From Betaproteobacteria bacterium (lineage in GTDB: Bacteria; Pseudomonadota; Gammaproteobacteria; Burkholderiales; Casimicrobiaceae): a stretch of DNA of 56,801 nt. Location of the stretch: the NCBI GenBank assembly GCA_016704895.1, contig JADIZG010000018.1, positions 1 through 56,801 of the forward strand. The letters run 5' to 3'. Below the pieces are notes generated by a model that had not been told where the DNA came from, ran no database searches, and worked only from the letters and a program-made list of their open reading frames with translations. Shown in pieces: positions 28,905 to 37,340 of this stretch. Position 1 is the stretch's first letter, and every line of letters starts with the position of its first letter. The translations under genes and the position numbers were made by a program.

Positions 28905-29601
28905 GGTGTCGCTGGGCGGCGTCCTTGATCGCCGTCGCGGCGATGTTGAGCGCGAACACGATCGCGAGCAGCACGATGCCGAGCCCCACGGCGAGCGGCA
29001 GGTCGCCCTTCGAGGTCTCGAGCGCGATCGCGGTCGTCATCACGCGAGTCACGCCGTCGATGTTGCCGCCGACGATCATCACGGCGCCGACCTCGGCGAT
29101 CGCGCGCCCGAAGCCGGCGAGGACGATCGTGACGAGCGTGTAGCGGACGTCGACGAGCAGCGCGAACGCCGAGGTCCAGGTGCCGGCGCCCAGCGAGACG
29201 AGCTGCTCGCGCGATTCGCCCCACGCATCGGCGACGACCTGGCGCGTCAGCGCCGCGAGCAGCGGGAACACGAGCACCGCCTGCGCGATGACCATGGCCG
29301 ACGGCGTGAACAGGATGCCGAAGGCGCCGAGCGGCCCCGATCGCGACAGCAGCAGGTAGATGGCGAGGCCGACGACGACGGCGGGCAGCCCGAGCAGCGC
29401 GTTCAGCGTCGTGACGACGCCGCGCTTGCCGGGAAACTCGGCGACGGCGACCGCGGCGCCGAGCGGCAGCGCGAACACCCCGGCCAGCGCGACCGACGAG
29501 ACGCTCACGCGCAGCGACAGCAGCACGATCTCGCCCAGCTTGGGGTCGAGCGTGACCACCATCGCGATGGCCTCGGAGAAGGCGAGGGACAGCGTGTTCA
29601 A
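28897..29601 (-). CDS. tupB: Tungstate ABC transporter permease
   Basis: 234 residues with about five to six helices. The EAA-loop region reads SLGAGTWTSAFALLVDVRY, and FGRAIAEVGAVMIVGGNIDG is characteristic of TupB/ModB-type permeases. It is first in the operon tupBCA-mop. Its ATG is 170 bases from a candidate operator at 29771-29799 that it shares with the divergent regulator. Confidence 0.88.
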   Translation of the reverse strand: MNTLSLAFSEAIAMVVTLDPKLGEIVLLSLRVSVSSVALAGVFALPLGAAVAVAEFPGKRGVVTTLNALLGLPAVVVGLAIYLLLSRSGPLGAFGILFTPSAMVIAQAVLVFPLLAALTRQVVADAWGESREQLVSLGAGTWTSAFALLVDVRYTLVTIVLAGFGRAIAEVGAVMIVGGNIDGVTRVMTTAIALETSKGDLPLAVGLGIVLLAIVFALNIAATAIKDAAQRHHG

Positions 29602-29770
29602 GGGTCGTTGTCCGGGCTTGCATTCGGCGCCGGGTGGCGGAAGGCCTCCGGACCGGGCGGCAAGCCCGCGTCATGCGCGGGGTTTCCCGCGCCGCGGCCC
29701 GGCGCCGGCGGCGACGGTTACTTCCGTTCCCGGTCGGGCTGGCGAGTGTAGGAGAGCGGCACGAATCCCG

Positions 29771-29799
29771 CGCTATATGCAAAAATATGCCTATATGCG
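29771..29799. promoter_or_regulatory. AT-rich dyad, likely operator of the ModE-like regulator
   Basis: CGCTATAT (29771-29778) and ATATGCG (29793-29799) form an imperfect inverted repeat around an A/T-rich centre, very unlike the GC-rich surroundings. It has the CG-nTATAT...ATATn-CG look of ModE operators. It spans the start codons of the divergent ModE-like gene, suggesting autoregulation and control of tupBCA. Inference from pattern and position. Confidence 0.5.
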
Positions 29800-30889
29800 A
29801 CGACTGCACGCGACGATCGGCTGGCGGCTGTCCGGGCGCGCGGGCGAGGTGCTCGACCCGCGCGTCGTGGACCTGGTCGCGCTCGCCGCCCGGCATGGCT
29901 CGCTCGCCGCCGCAGCGCGCGCCGCGGGACTGCCCTACCGGACCGCGTGGGCGCTCGTCGCCGACGCGGAGCGGACGCTGGGGCAGCGGCTGCTGCTGCC
30001 CGAGCGCGGCGTTGGCGCCAAGCCCGCGGCGCTCGGACGGCGCATCCTGGAGGCCAGGGCCAAGGCGCAGCGCGTGATCGCCGCGCAGCGCGACGTCCTC
30101 GACGTGCCGCTCGGTCACGAGCACGCGCCGCACGATCGCGCGGGCCTGCGCATCGCGGCGAGCCACGACCTCGTGCTCGCGCAGTTGCGCGATGCCTGGG
30201 CGCGCCGGTACGGCATCGCGATCGCCTTCCACGGGAGCGCTGAGGCCATCGATCTCTTCCTGGCCGGGCGCGCGGACCTGGCCGGGTTCCACGTCGCGGC
30301 ATTGGCGATGGGAAACCCGGGGTCGGACCCCGGGCAGGCAACACCGGGGTCGGACCCCCTGGATCCGCTGCTGGCCCGCCTCGACCCGGCGCGCGACGCG
30401 GTGCTGCCGTTCGTCGTGCGCACGCAGGGGCTGATCCTGCCCCGCGGCAATCCCGACGGCGTCCGGTCGCTCGCGGACATCGCGGCGAAGCGCCTGCGCT
30501 TCGTCAATCGCCAGCCAGGGTCGGGGACGCGCATCGCGCTCGAGAGGCTCGTCGCGCGCGAAGGCATCGATCCGGCGGCGATCGCCGGTTGGACGCACGA
30601 GGAGTTCACGCATGCGGCAGTCGCCGCGACGATCGCCGCCGGCGAGGCGGACGCGGGCTTCGGCATCGAGGCGGCGGCCGCGCAGCTCGGGCTCGCGTTC
30701 GTGCCGCTCGTCGACGAGCGCTATGCGTTCGCGTGCCGTCGCCGCGAGCTCGCCGATCCGCGCATCCGCGCGTTCCGGCGCCTCATCGCGTCGCCGGCGG
30801 TCGCGAAGGTCGTCGCGCCGCTGCCGGGCTACCGGCTCGCGTCCGGGGGGCGGCCTGGCCACCTGCGCGCCATCCGCCTGCGCCCGTAG
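29777..30889 (+). CDS. ModE-like regulator: N-terminal winged helix plus periplasmic-binding-like domain
   Basis: 370 residues from ATG 29777; ATG at 29795 is an equal alternative. The ModE-type winged helix (about 15-110) reads VVDLVALAARHGSLAAAARA and LPYRTAWALVADAERTLGQRLL. A PBP-like ligand domain (about 120-355) replaces the TOBE pair of classical ModE (LRIAASHDLVLAQL, ILPRGNP, VNRQPGSGTRIALERLV, GWTHEEFTHAAVAATI). It is divergent from tupBCA and probably senses tungstate or molybdate. An in-frame insertion of two GGGGTCGGACCCC palindromes encodes PGSDPGQATPGSDP. The 3' end overlaps the convergent reductase gene by 61 bases. Confidence 0.82.
   Translation: MQKYAYMRRLHATIGWRLSGRAGEVLDPRVVDLVALAARHGSLAAAARAAGLPYRTAWALVADAERTLGQRLLLPERGVGAKPAALGRRILEARAKAQRVIAAQRDVLDVPLGHEHAPHDRAGLRIAASHDLVLAQLRDAWARRYGIAIAFHGSAEAIDLFLAGRADLAGFHVAALAMGNPGSDPGQATPGSDPLDPLLARLDPARDAVLPFVVRTQGLILPRGNPDGVRSLADIAAKRLRFVNRQPGSGTRIALERLVAREGIDPAAIAGWTHEEFTHAAVAATIAAGEADAGFGIEAAAAQLGLAFVPLVDERYAFACRRRELADPRIRAFRRLIASPAVAKVVAPLPGYRLASGGRPGHLRAIRLRP
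30316..30358. repeat. Palindromic repeat family C inside a coding sequence
   Basis: CCGGGGTCGGACCCC occurs twice (from 30317 and 30344). Both copies are read in frame in the ModE-like gene and encode GSDP repeats in a loop of the ligand domain. Confidence 0.8.
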
Positions 30890-31875
30890 AACGGATACTC
30901 CGGATCGTTGTAGCCCGGCGTCGACGGATGCCCGGGCGTGACGAGCGAGTCGACGAGCGCCTCGTCCTCGTCGGACCACTTCGCGTCGAGCGCGGTCGTG
31001 TAGTCCTTCCACTGCTCGAGCGTGCGCGGGCCGGCGATGATGCTGGTGACGATCGGATTCGCCCACAGCCACGCGAGCGCGAACTGCGTCGCCGTGCGCC
31101 CGGTCTTCTCCGCGTGCGCCTTCAGCGTCTGCGCGATCGCGAACGACTCCTCGCGGAACTCGGTCTGCATCATGCGCGTGTCCTTGCGCGCGCCGCGCGA
31201 CCCTTCGGGCGCGGCCGCGCCGGGCTGGTACTTGCCCGTCAGCACGCCGCGCGCGACCGGCGAGTACGACGCGACGCCGATCCCGTAGTGGTCGCACGCC
31301 GGCAGGATCTCGACCTCGGGCATCCGGTTCAGCAGGTTGTAGTAGGGCTGGCACACGACCGGCTGCGGCACGCCCTCGCGCTCGCAGGTGCGCATCACCT
31401 CGGCGATGCGCCAGCCGCGGTAGTTCGACACGCCGAAATAGCGCACCTTGCCCGCGCGGATGAGGTCGCCGATCGCGCCGATCGTCTCGTCGAGCGGCGT
31501 GCGCGGGTCGTCGCGATGCAGGTAGTAGATGTCGATGTGGTCGGTGCCCAGCCGCCCGAGGCTTCCGTCGCAGGCGCGCAGGACCCACGAGCGCGAGAGG
31601 CCGCCGTTGTTGCGCTCGCCCTCCGCGATCCGGTTGCCGACCTTCGTCGCGAGCACCCAGCGGTCGCGCTCGGCGCGGATCGCCTGGCCGGTGATGCGCT
31701 CCGACGCGCCCGCCGCGTAGGCGTCGGCGGTGTCGATGAAGTTGACCCCAGCGTCGCGCGCGTGCGCGACGATCTCGCGCGAGCTCGCCTCGTCGGTGCG
31801 GTCGCCGAACATCATCGTGCCGAGCGTCAGCGTCGAGACCTCGAGGCCGCTGCGGCCCAGTCGGCGGTAGTTCAT
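30829..31875 (-). CDS. Aldo/keto reductase
   Basis: 348 residues. Start MNYRRLGRSGLEVSTLTLGT is typical of the YajO/PhdYeT-like subgroup. Catalytic tetrad elements: Asp and Tyr in FIDTADAYAAG, Lys in LATKVGN, His in IYYLHRDDP. The NADPH-binding C-terminus has SIIAGPRTLEQWKDY. It reduces aldehydes or ketones with NADPH in the cytoplasm; the substrate is unknown. The last 15 or so residues are basic and atypical and lie in the overlap with the convergent gene. Confidence 0.9.
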   Translation of the reverse strand: MNYRRLGRSGLEVSTLTLGTMMFGDRTDEASSREIVAHARDAGVNFIDTADAYAAGASERITGQAIRAERDRWVLATKVGNRIAEGERNNGGLSRSWVLRACDGSLGRLGTDHIDIYYLHRDDPRTPLDETIGAIGDLIRAGKVRYFGVSNYRGWRIAEVMRTCEREGVPQPVVCQPYYNLLNRMPEVEILPACDHYGIGVASYSPVARGVLTGKYQPGAAAPEGSRGARKDTRMMQTEFREESFAIAQTLKAHAEKTGRTATQFALAWLWANPIVTSIIAGPRTLEQWKDYTTALDAKWSDEDEALVDSLVTPGHPSTPGYNDPEYPFYGRRRMARRWPGRPPDASR

Positions 31876-31965
31876 GCGATGCCTCCTGCCCTGTCGAAAC
31901 GGCCGACTATGCCGCACGGGCGGGCCGATCGCAAACCGGCGGGGAGGGCGCGGGTGGGGGGCGGC

Positions 31966-31971
31966 TATAAT
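31966..31971 (+). promoter_or_regulatory. -10 box (TATAAT) of the RNB ribonuclease gene
   Basis: Perfect TATAAT in a strongly GC-rich context, 96 bases before the ATG at 32068. No clear -35 box. Confidence 0.55.
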
Positions 31972-32031
31972 CCGCGCACCTCGCACGCCCCGACGCGCGA
32001 GCCTCGACGGTCGAATCGGGCGCCCCGCCGG

Positions 32032-32064
32032 TTCCCGATCCCCGATTCCCGACACCCGATCCCC
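32032..32064 (+). repeat. CCCGAT-type short tandem repeat in the ribonuclease leader
   Basis: Four degenerate units of TTCCCGATC/CCCGATTCC/CGACACCCGAT run up to three bases before the ATG at 32068. Confidence 0.6.
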
Positions 32065-32067
32065 GCC

Positions 32068-33954
32068 ATGAACGTGCTGTTCGAGGACGACGGCCAGCTC
32101 AAGGCCGGCACCGTGCTCGCCGACCAGGACACGTCGCTGCAGGTCGAGGTGTCGACCGGGCGGCGCATCAAGGTCAAGGCGGCGAACGTGCTGCTGCGCT
32201 TCGCGTCGCCCGGGCCCGGCGAGGCGCTCGCGCAGGCGGGCGCGATCGGCGCCGAGCTCGATCCGCAGTTCCTGTGGGACGTGTCGGGCGACGACGAGTT
32301 CACGTTCGACGGTCTCGCGCGCGAGTATTTCGGCGCGACCGCGACGGCGCCCGAGCAGGTGGCGGTCGTGCAGCTGCTGCACGCGTCGCCGATGTACTTC
32401 TACAAGCGCGGCAAGGGGCGCTACCGCAAGGCGCCGGCCGATGCGCTCGCGGCCGCGCTCGCCTCGGTCGAGCGCAAGAAGCGCGAGGCCGCGCAGATCG
32501 CGGCGTGGGCCGGCATGCTCGGGCGCCGCGAGTTGCCGGCCGAGCTCGCGGCGAAGCGCGCGATGCTGCTCTACCGTCCCGACAAGAACACGCTCGAATG
32601 GAAGGCGCTCGCCGCCGCGTGCGAGGCGGAGCGCATGCACCCGGTCGCGCTGCTCGCCGCGTGCGGCGCGATTCCCTCGACGCACGACTACCACTACGAC
32701 GCGTTCCTCGCGCAGGCGTTCCCGCGCGGCGTCGCGTTCCCCGACCTCCCGCCGCTGCCGCCGCTGCCCGGGCTTCCGGTGGCGGAGGGCGTGCGCGCGT
32801 TCTCGATCGACGACGCGACGACGGTCGAGATCGACGACGCGTTCTCGGTGCGCGAGCTGCCCGGCGGGCGCACGTCGGTCGGCATCCACATCGCGGCACC
32901 CGCGGTCTCGATCCTGCACGGCGACGCGTACGATGCGGTCGCGCGCTCGCGGCTGTCGACCGTCTACATGCCGGGACGCAAGATCACGATGCTGCCCGAC
33001 GACGTCGTGCGCGCGTTCTCGCTCGCCGCCGGCGAACCCCGTCCGGCGCTGTCGCTCTACGTCGAGCTCGACGAGCAGGGCGCGCCGGTGTCCCATCGGA
33101 CCGCGGTCGAGCGCGTGACCGTCGCGGCGAACCTCGCGCTCGACAAGGTCGGCGAGGCGTTCGCGAACCCGCTGCCCTCTCCCGCCGATCCGCCGTGGAC
33201 CGCCGAGATGCGCGTGCTGTGGAAGCTCGTGCAGCGTCTGTCGGACGCGCGCGGCAAGCCCGAGATCTCGCGCGTCGACTTCAGCTTCGACGTCGACTGG
33301 GACGCGACCTCCGTGGTGCCCGAGCCGGGCCGCGCCCGGATCGCGCCGCGGCCCCGCGGCTCGCCGCTCGACAAGCTCGTCTCGGAGCTGATGATCCACG
33401 TGAACGCGACCTGGGGGCAGCTGCTCGCGAAGGCGGGCGCGGCGGGCCTCTATCGCGTGCAGTCCGGCGGCAAGGTGAAGATGAGCACGCGTCCCGGCGA
33501 GCACCAGGGGCTCGGCCTCTCGCACTACCTGTGGTCGAGCTCGCCGCTGCGGCGCTACGCCGACCTCGTCAACCAGCGGCAGCTGCTCGCGGTCGTCGCG
33601 GGCGAGCGTCCCGCGTACGCCGCGAACGACGCCGAGCTCGTCGCCGCGATGGCGGACTTCGAGGCCACGTACTCGCAGTACGCCGAGTTCCAGGAGCGCA
33701 TGGAGCACTACTGGTGCCTGCGCTGGCTCCTGCAGGAAGGCGTGACCGAGGCGGCGGGCACGGTCGACCGCGAGGGCGTCGTCCGGCTCGACGCGATTCC
33801 GCTGCGCGTTCGCCTCGCGGATCTCCCGCCGCTCGCCCAGGGGACGGCGGTGCGGGTGCAGGTGCTGCGCGTCGACCTGCTCGAGGCGACGTTGGAAGCG
33901 CGCTACGCCGGGCCGGTCGAACGGGCGATGGCGGGCACGGAAGCTGCTGCTTAG
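32068..33954 (+). CDS. RNB-domain ribonuclease (RNase II/R family, short form)
   Basis: 628 residues. The N-terminal 200 residues are not a clear cold-shock domain. The RNB catalytic domain (about 245-520) has AFSIDDATTVEIDDAFSV, whose aspartates hold the catalytic Mg2+, VGIHIAAPA, YMPGRKITMLPDDVV and the C-terminal LSHYLWSSSPLRRYADLVNQR. A small OB-like C-terminal part follows. It should degrade RNA 3' to 5' in the cytoplasm. It is shorter than RNase R and lacks an evident lysine-rich S1 tail. It is a member of the betaproteobacterial RNB group often annotated simply as exoribonuclease II. Confidence 0.87.
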   Translation: MNVLFEDDGQLKAGTVLADQDTSLQVEVSTGRRIKVKAANVLLRFASPGPGEALAQAGAIGAELDPQFLWDVSGDDEFTFDGLAREYFGATATAPEQVAVVQLLHASPMYFYKRGKGRYRKAPADALAAALASVERKKREAAQIAAWAGMLGRRELPAELAAKRAMLLYRPDKNTLEWKALAAACEAERMHPVALLAACGAIPSTHDYHYDAFLAQAFPRGVAFPDLPPLPPLPGLPVAEGVRAFSIDDATTVEIDDAFSVRELPGGRTSVGIHIAAPAVSILHGDAYDAVARSRLSTVYMPGRKITMLPDDVVRAFSLAAGEPRPALSLYVELDEQGAPVSHRTAVERVTVAANLALDKVGEAFANPLPSPADPPWTAEMRVLWKLVQRLSDARGKPEISRVDFSFDVDWDATSVVPEPGRARIAPRPRGSPLDKLVSELMIHVNATWGQLLAKAGAAGLYRVQSGGKVKMSTRPGEHQGLGLSHYLWSSSPLRRYADLVNQRQLLAVVAGERPAYAANDAELVAAMADFEATYSQYAEFQERMEHYWCLRWLLQEGVTEAAGTVDREGVVRLDAIPLRVRLADLPPLAQGTAVRVQVLRVDLLEATLEARYAGPVERAMAGTEAAA

Positions 33955-33967
33955 CGGGATCTTTCCC

Positions 33968-33973
33968 TACAAT
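33968..33973 (+). promoter_or_regulatory. -10 box (TACAAT) for the TonB-like gene
   Basis: TACAAT lies 37 bases before the GTG at 34011. Confidence 0.4.
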
Positions 33974-34010
33974 GGGTCCGTCCCGGTCCTGACCACGGCT
34001 CCCAGACTCG

Positions 34011-35303
34011 GTGTCCCGCAAGCCCACCCCGGCCAAGCCGCAAGCCGAACCCGACGCGACGCCGCGCGCGCCCGACGCGCAGCCTCGTCCGCGTCGGCGC
34101 ACCCCGAAGCCGGCTGATGCCTCGACGCCGCCCGCGCCCGCCGCGCCGCGCGCGGCAGCCCCCGCGGCGCCTCGTGCCGCGGCGCGTCGCCCCCCGGCGG
34201 CCGCCGCCGCTCCCGCCGCCGTGCCGCCGGCCCCGCCGAGCGCCGTGCCGATCAGGGGCCGGGCTCCGGGCGCGACGAGCGCGAAGCCGCCGGCGACGGG
34301 CGTGCGCTCGGCCCGTGCCGTCGTGCGCCCGCTGACCGCCGTCGAGCCCGCGCCGGCCCCGAGCGCCGCTCCTGCCGCGCAGCCCCGTGCCCGGCTCCAT
34401 CCGGCGGGGGCGCTGCCCCCCGCGCGCATCCCGCCCGAGGCGCTCGCCGCGCCGCGCGACCGACGGCTGATCGCGTGGGCCGCCGGGCTGTCGGTGGGCG
34501 TCCACCTCGTCGTTCTCGCGATCCACTTCGCGCCGGCGGACTTGAGCCGCATGTTCGATCGCGGCCCGCCGCTCGAGATCGCGCTGGTCAACGCGAAGAC
34601 CAAGGACAAGCCGCAGAAGGCCGACATCCTCGCGCAGGCGAACCTCGACGGCGGCGGCAACACGGACGCCGACCGGCGCGCGAAGACGCCGCTGCCGGTG
34701 CTGCCGAAGGACACGCCGCGCGAGGACATCGCGCTCGCGAGCGAGCGCGTGCAGACGCTCGAGCGGCAGACGCAGGAGCTGCTCACGCAGCTCAAGTCGG
34801 TGCCTTCGCTGGCCGCGCAGCCGAAGCCGACCGAGAACGCCGAGCGCACCGACTCGCCCACCGCGAACGAGCTGATGCAGCGGACGATGGAGGCGATGCG
34901 GCTCGAGGCGCAGATCGCGAAGGACATGGACGCCTACCAGAAGCGTCCGAAGCGCCGCTTCCTCGGGGCGCGCGCCGAGGAGTACCGGTTCGCGCGCTAC
35001 GTCGAGGACTGGCGGCTCAAGGTCGAGCGCATCGGCAACATGAACTACCCCGAGGCCGCGAGGCAGCAGAAGCTCTACGGCAGCCTCCTCATCACCGTGT
35101 CGATCCGCGCCGACGGCACGCTCGAGAACGTCGAGATCAACCGGTCGTCCGGGCACCGCGTGCTCGACGCGGCGGCCGTGAGGGTGGTCGAGATGTCGGC
35201 GCCGTACGCGGCGTTCCCGCCCGACATCCGCCGCGATACCGACATCCTGCACATCACGCGCACCTGGACGTTCACGAAGGCGGACGAGCTGGTCAGTCAG
35301 TAG
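34011..35303 (+). CDS. TonB-family protein with cytoplasmic Pro/Ala-rich extension
   Basis: 430 residues from GTG. Residues 1-150 are Pro/Ala/Arg-rich and disordered. One membrane helix (LIAWAAGLSVGVHLVVLAIHFA, split about 152-173) contains the SVGxHxxV motif of TonB anchors. A long periplasmic helical linker follows (LERQTQELLTQLKSVP), then a TonB C-terminal domain (NYPEAARQQKLYGSLLITVS, IRADGTLENVEINRSSGHRV). The helix normally sits at the extreme N-terminus, so the long basic Pro-rich cytoplasmic arm is unusual. No ExbB/ExbD genes are nearby. It likely links inner-membrane energy or structure to the outer membrane. It is followed by aroE and mtgA. Confidence 0.85.
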   Translation: MSRKPTPAKPQAEPDATPRAPDAQPRPRRRTPKPADASTPPAPAAPRAAAPAAPRAAARRPPAAAAAPAAVPPAPPSAVPIRGRAPGATSAKPPATGVRSARAVVRPLTAVEPAPAPSAAPAAQPRARLHPAGALPPARIPPEALAAPRDRRLIAWAAGLSVGVHLVVLAIHFAPADLSRMFDRGPPLEIALVNAKTKDKPQKADILAQANLDGGGNTDADRRAKTPLPVLPKDTPREDIALASERVQTLERQTQELLTQLKSVPSLAAQPKPTENAERTDSPTANELMQRTMEAMRLEAQIAKDMDAYQKRPKRRFLGARAEEYRFARYVEDWRLKVERIGNMNYPEAARQQKLYGSLLITVSIRADGTLENVEINRSSGHRVLDAAAVRVVEMSAPYAAFPPDIRRDTDILHITRTWTFTKADELVSQ

Positions 35304-35329
35304 TCAGGAGTCAGGGTGCAGGGGGGGGG

Positions 35330-35548
35330 AGTCAGTTGGCCGTTGGCGGTGGCGTCGGCGTTTTCGTTGGCAGTGCATCGAGCGCCGGAGCGGCCCTCGG
35401 CGCGACCCGATAGAATTCGTGCTCGTTTCGGCGTCGGGCCGACGGACCGCCGAAGCCGGGCAATCGTCGACCTTTGCAAAGATTCGTCACCCGCGCTCGA
35501 CGCGCGGCTCCGGGAAGCGCCGACGCCACTGCCAACGGCCAACTGACT
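35330..35548. repeat. Long inverted repeat, 31-bp arms 157 bp apart
   Basis: The arm at 35330-35360 (AGTCAGTTGGCCGTTGGCGG...) matches the complement of 35518-35548 at 30 of 31 positions. A putative aroE promoter lies between the arms, and the right arm ends 11 bases before the aroE ATG. It could be a small non-autonomous mobile element or a long RNA hairpin in the aroE leader. Confidence 0.75.
35411..35416 (+). promoter_or_regulatory. -10 box (TAGAAT) for aroE
   Basis: TAGAAT is preceded by CGA, inside the inverted repeat and 143 bases before the aroE ATG. Confidence 0.4.
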
Positions 35549-35559
35549 CCTGACGCCTG

Positions 35560-36387
35560 ATGACCGACCGCTACGCCGTGATCGGCAACCCGATCGCGCA
35601 CTCGAAGTCCCCGACCATCCAGGCCGCGTTCGCCGCGTCGACCGGGCAGGACATGAGTTACGAGCGGCTGCTCGCGCCGCTGGACGGGTTCCGCGCGACG
35701 GTCGAGCGCTTCGCGGCGGAGGGCGGGCTCGGCCTCAACGTGACGATCCCGTTCAAGCTCGAGGCGTTCGAGCTCGCGACCGAGACGACGCAGCGCGCGC
35801 GCCTCGCCGGCGCGGTCAACACGCTGAAGCGCATCGACGGGGGCTGGCTCGCCGACAACACCGACGGCGCCGGCCTCGTGCGCGACCTGATGCACAACCA
35901 CGGCATCGTCGTTACCGGCCGGGCGGTCGCGATCCTCGGCGCCGGCGGCGCGGTGCGGGGGATCCTGAAGCCGCTGCTCGACGCCGGGGCTGTGTCGGTA
36001 GCGGTCAGCAACCGGACGATGGCGAAGGCCGAGGCGATCGCCGCCCACTTCTCGCGCTACGGCCGCGTCGAGGCGGTCGCGCCGGATGCGTTCGGCGAAC
36101 GGCGGCACGGGATCGTGATCAACGCGACGAGCCTCGGCATGGGGGGTGCGGCGGTCGACGCGTTCCCGTTCCCCGGGACGATCTTCGCGCCCGGCGCGTT
36201 CGCCTACGACCTCATCTACTCCGACCGGCCGACGGCGTTCATGCGCTGGGCGCGCGAGCACGGCGCGGCCGGCGCCTCGGACGGCATGGGCATGCTGATC
36301 GAGCAGGCGGCCGAAAGCTTCGCGCTGTGGCGCGGCGTGCGCCCGGACACGAAGCCCGTGTTCGCGCTGCTGCGCCCGGGCGCCTGA
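35560..36387 (+). CDS. aroE: Shikimate dehydrogenase
   Basis: 275 residues. It reduces 3-dehydroshikimate to shikimate with NADPH in aromatic amino acid synthesis. Motifs: NPIAHSKSP (shikimate binding), NVTIPFK with the catalytic Lys, NTDGAG with the catalytic Asp, GAGGAVRG (nucleotide loop), NRT, NATSLGM, DGMGMLIEQAA. Full length and intact. mtgA follows after 12 bases. Confidence 0.95.
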   Translation: MTDRYAVIGNPIAHSKSPTIQAAFAASTGQDMSYERLLAPLDGFRATVERFAAEGGLGLNVTIPFKLEAFELATETTQRARLAGAVNTLKRIDGGWLADNTDGAGLVRDLMHNHGIVVTGRAVAILGAGGAVRGILKPLLDAGAVSVAVSNRTMAKAEAIAAHFSRYGRVEAVAPDAFGERRHGIVINATSLGMGGAAVDAFPFPGTIFAPGAFAYDLIYSDRPTAFMRWAREHGAAGASDGMGMLIEQAAESFALWRGVRPDTKPVFALLRPGA

Positions 36388-36399
36388 CGGAGCGACGCG

Positions 36400-37101
36400 A
36401 TGGCGCGTGCCTCGGCGGGCCGCTGGGTGGCGCGCCTGCTCGTCGCGCTGCTCGCGCTGTTCGTGCTCGTGCAGGCGTGGTTCGCCGCGCAGGTCCTCTG
36501 GGTCCGCTGGCAGCCGCCGCGCGAGACCGCGTTCATGGCGCAGCGGCTCGCCGAGCTGCGCGAGAAGGATCCGAAGGCTACGATCAAGTTCCAGTGGGTG
36601 CCGTACGAGCGCATCTCGACGCACCTCAAGCGCGCGGTGATCGCCGCCGAGGACGCGAAGTTCCTCGAGCACGAGGGATTCGACTGGGAAGGCATCGCGA
36701 AGGCGCGAGAGAAGAACGAGCGCAGGGGCCGCGTCGTCGCGGGCGGGTCGACGATCACGCAGCAGCTCGCGAAGAACCTGTTCCTGTCGCCGTCGAAGTC
36801 CTACGTGCGCAAGGGCCAGGAAGCGATCATCGCGCTGATGCTGGAGGCGTTCCTGCCCAAGCGGCGCATCCTCGAGCTCTACCTGAACGTGATCGAGTGG
36901 GGCAACGGCGTGTTCGGCGCCGAGGCCGCGGCGAAGCGCTATTTCGGCGTCCAAGCCGCCCGGCTCTCGGCCGAGCAGGCCGCGCGGCTCGCCGCGATGA
37001 TCCCGTCGCCGCGCCGCTTCGAGCGCAATCCCGGATCCGAGTACCTCGACGGCCGCGTCGCGACGATCCTCGCGCGCATGCCGGCGGCCGAGGTTCCGTG
37101 A
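36400..37101 (+). CDS. mtgA: Monofunctional biosynthetic peptidoglycan transglycosylase
   Basis: 233 residues: one N-terminal membrane helix (LLVALLALFVLVQAWFAAQV) and a GT51 domain. Motif 1, AVIAAEDAKFLEHEGFDW, contains the catalytic Glu; motif 2, GGSTITQQLAKNLFL; motif 3, KGQEAIIALMLE; motif 4, ILELYLNVIEWG. It polymerises lipid II into glycan strands at the inner membrane. The aroE-mtgA order is usual in Betaproteobacteria. Confidence 0.94.
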   Translation: MARASAGRWVARLLVALLALFVLVQAWFAAQVLWVRWQPPRETAFMAQRLAELREKDPKATIKFQWVPYERISTHLKRAVIAAEDAKFLEHEGFDWEGIAKAREKNERRGRVVAGGSTITQQLAKNLFLSPSKSYVRKGQEAIIALMLEAFLPKRRILELYLNVIEWGNGVFGAEAAAKRYFGVQAARLSAEQAARLAAMIPSPRRFERNPGSEYLDGRVATILARMPAAEVP

Positions 37102-37225
37102 CTTGCGTATCGCGATCCCGTCGGACGCCATTCCTTTGTGGCAGGCCCCGGGGCGGGGGTGGCCTTCAGGCGCCTTCTTTGATGGGCAGCCCCGTCGGCG
37201 AGCCCGACCCACGCACGACGCGATT

Positions 37226-37258
37226 CCTGTGGGTCGGCCTTCAGGCCGACGCCTTTCC
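37226..37258. repeat. Dispersed repeat family A upstream of mgtE
   Basis: CTGTGGGTCGGCCTTCAGGC followed by CGACGCCTTTCC, a full copy. A degenerate, partly inverted copy lies at about 37140-37210. It ends 28 bases before the mgtE -10 box. Confidence 0.82.
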
Positions 37259-37286
37259 TTTCTCGCCTGGACGTCGCCCGGCCGCG

Positions 37287-37292
37287 TAGAAT
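37287..37292 (+). promoter_or_regulatory. -10 box (TAGAAT) for mgtE
   Basis: TAGAAT lies 48 bases before the ATG at 37341 and just after a family A repeat. Confidence 0.4.
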
Positions 37293-37340
37293 GCCCGCGC
37301 CCCTGCCGCAGCCGCCACGACGCTTGACCACCCCGCCCCC

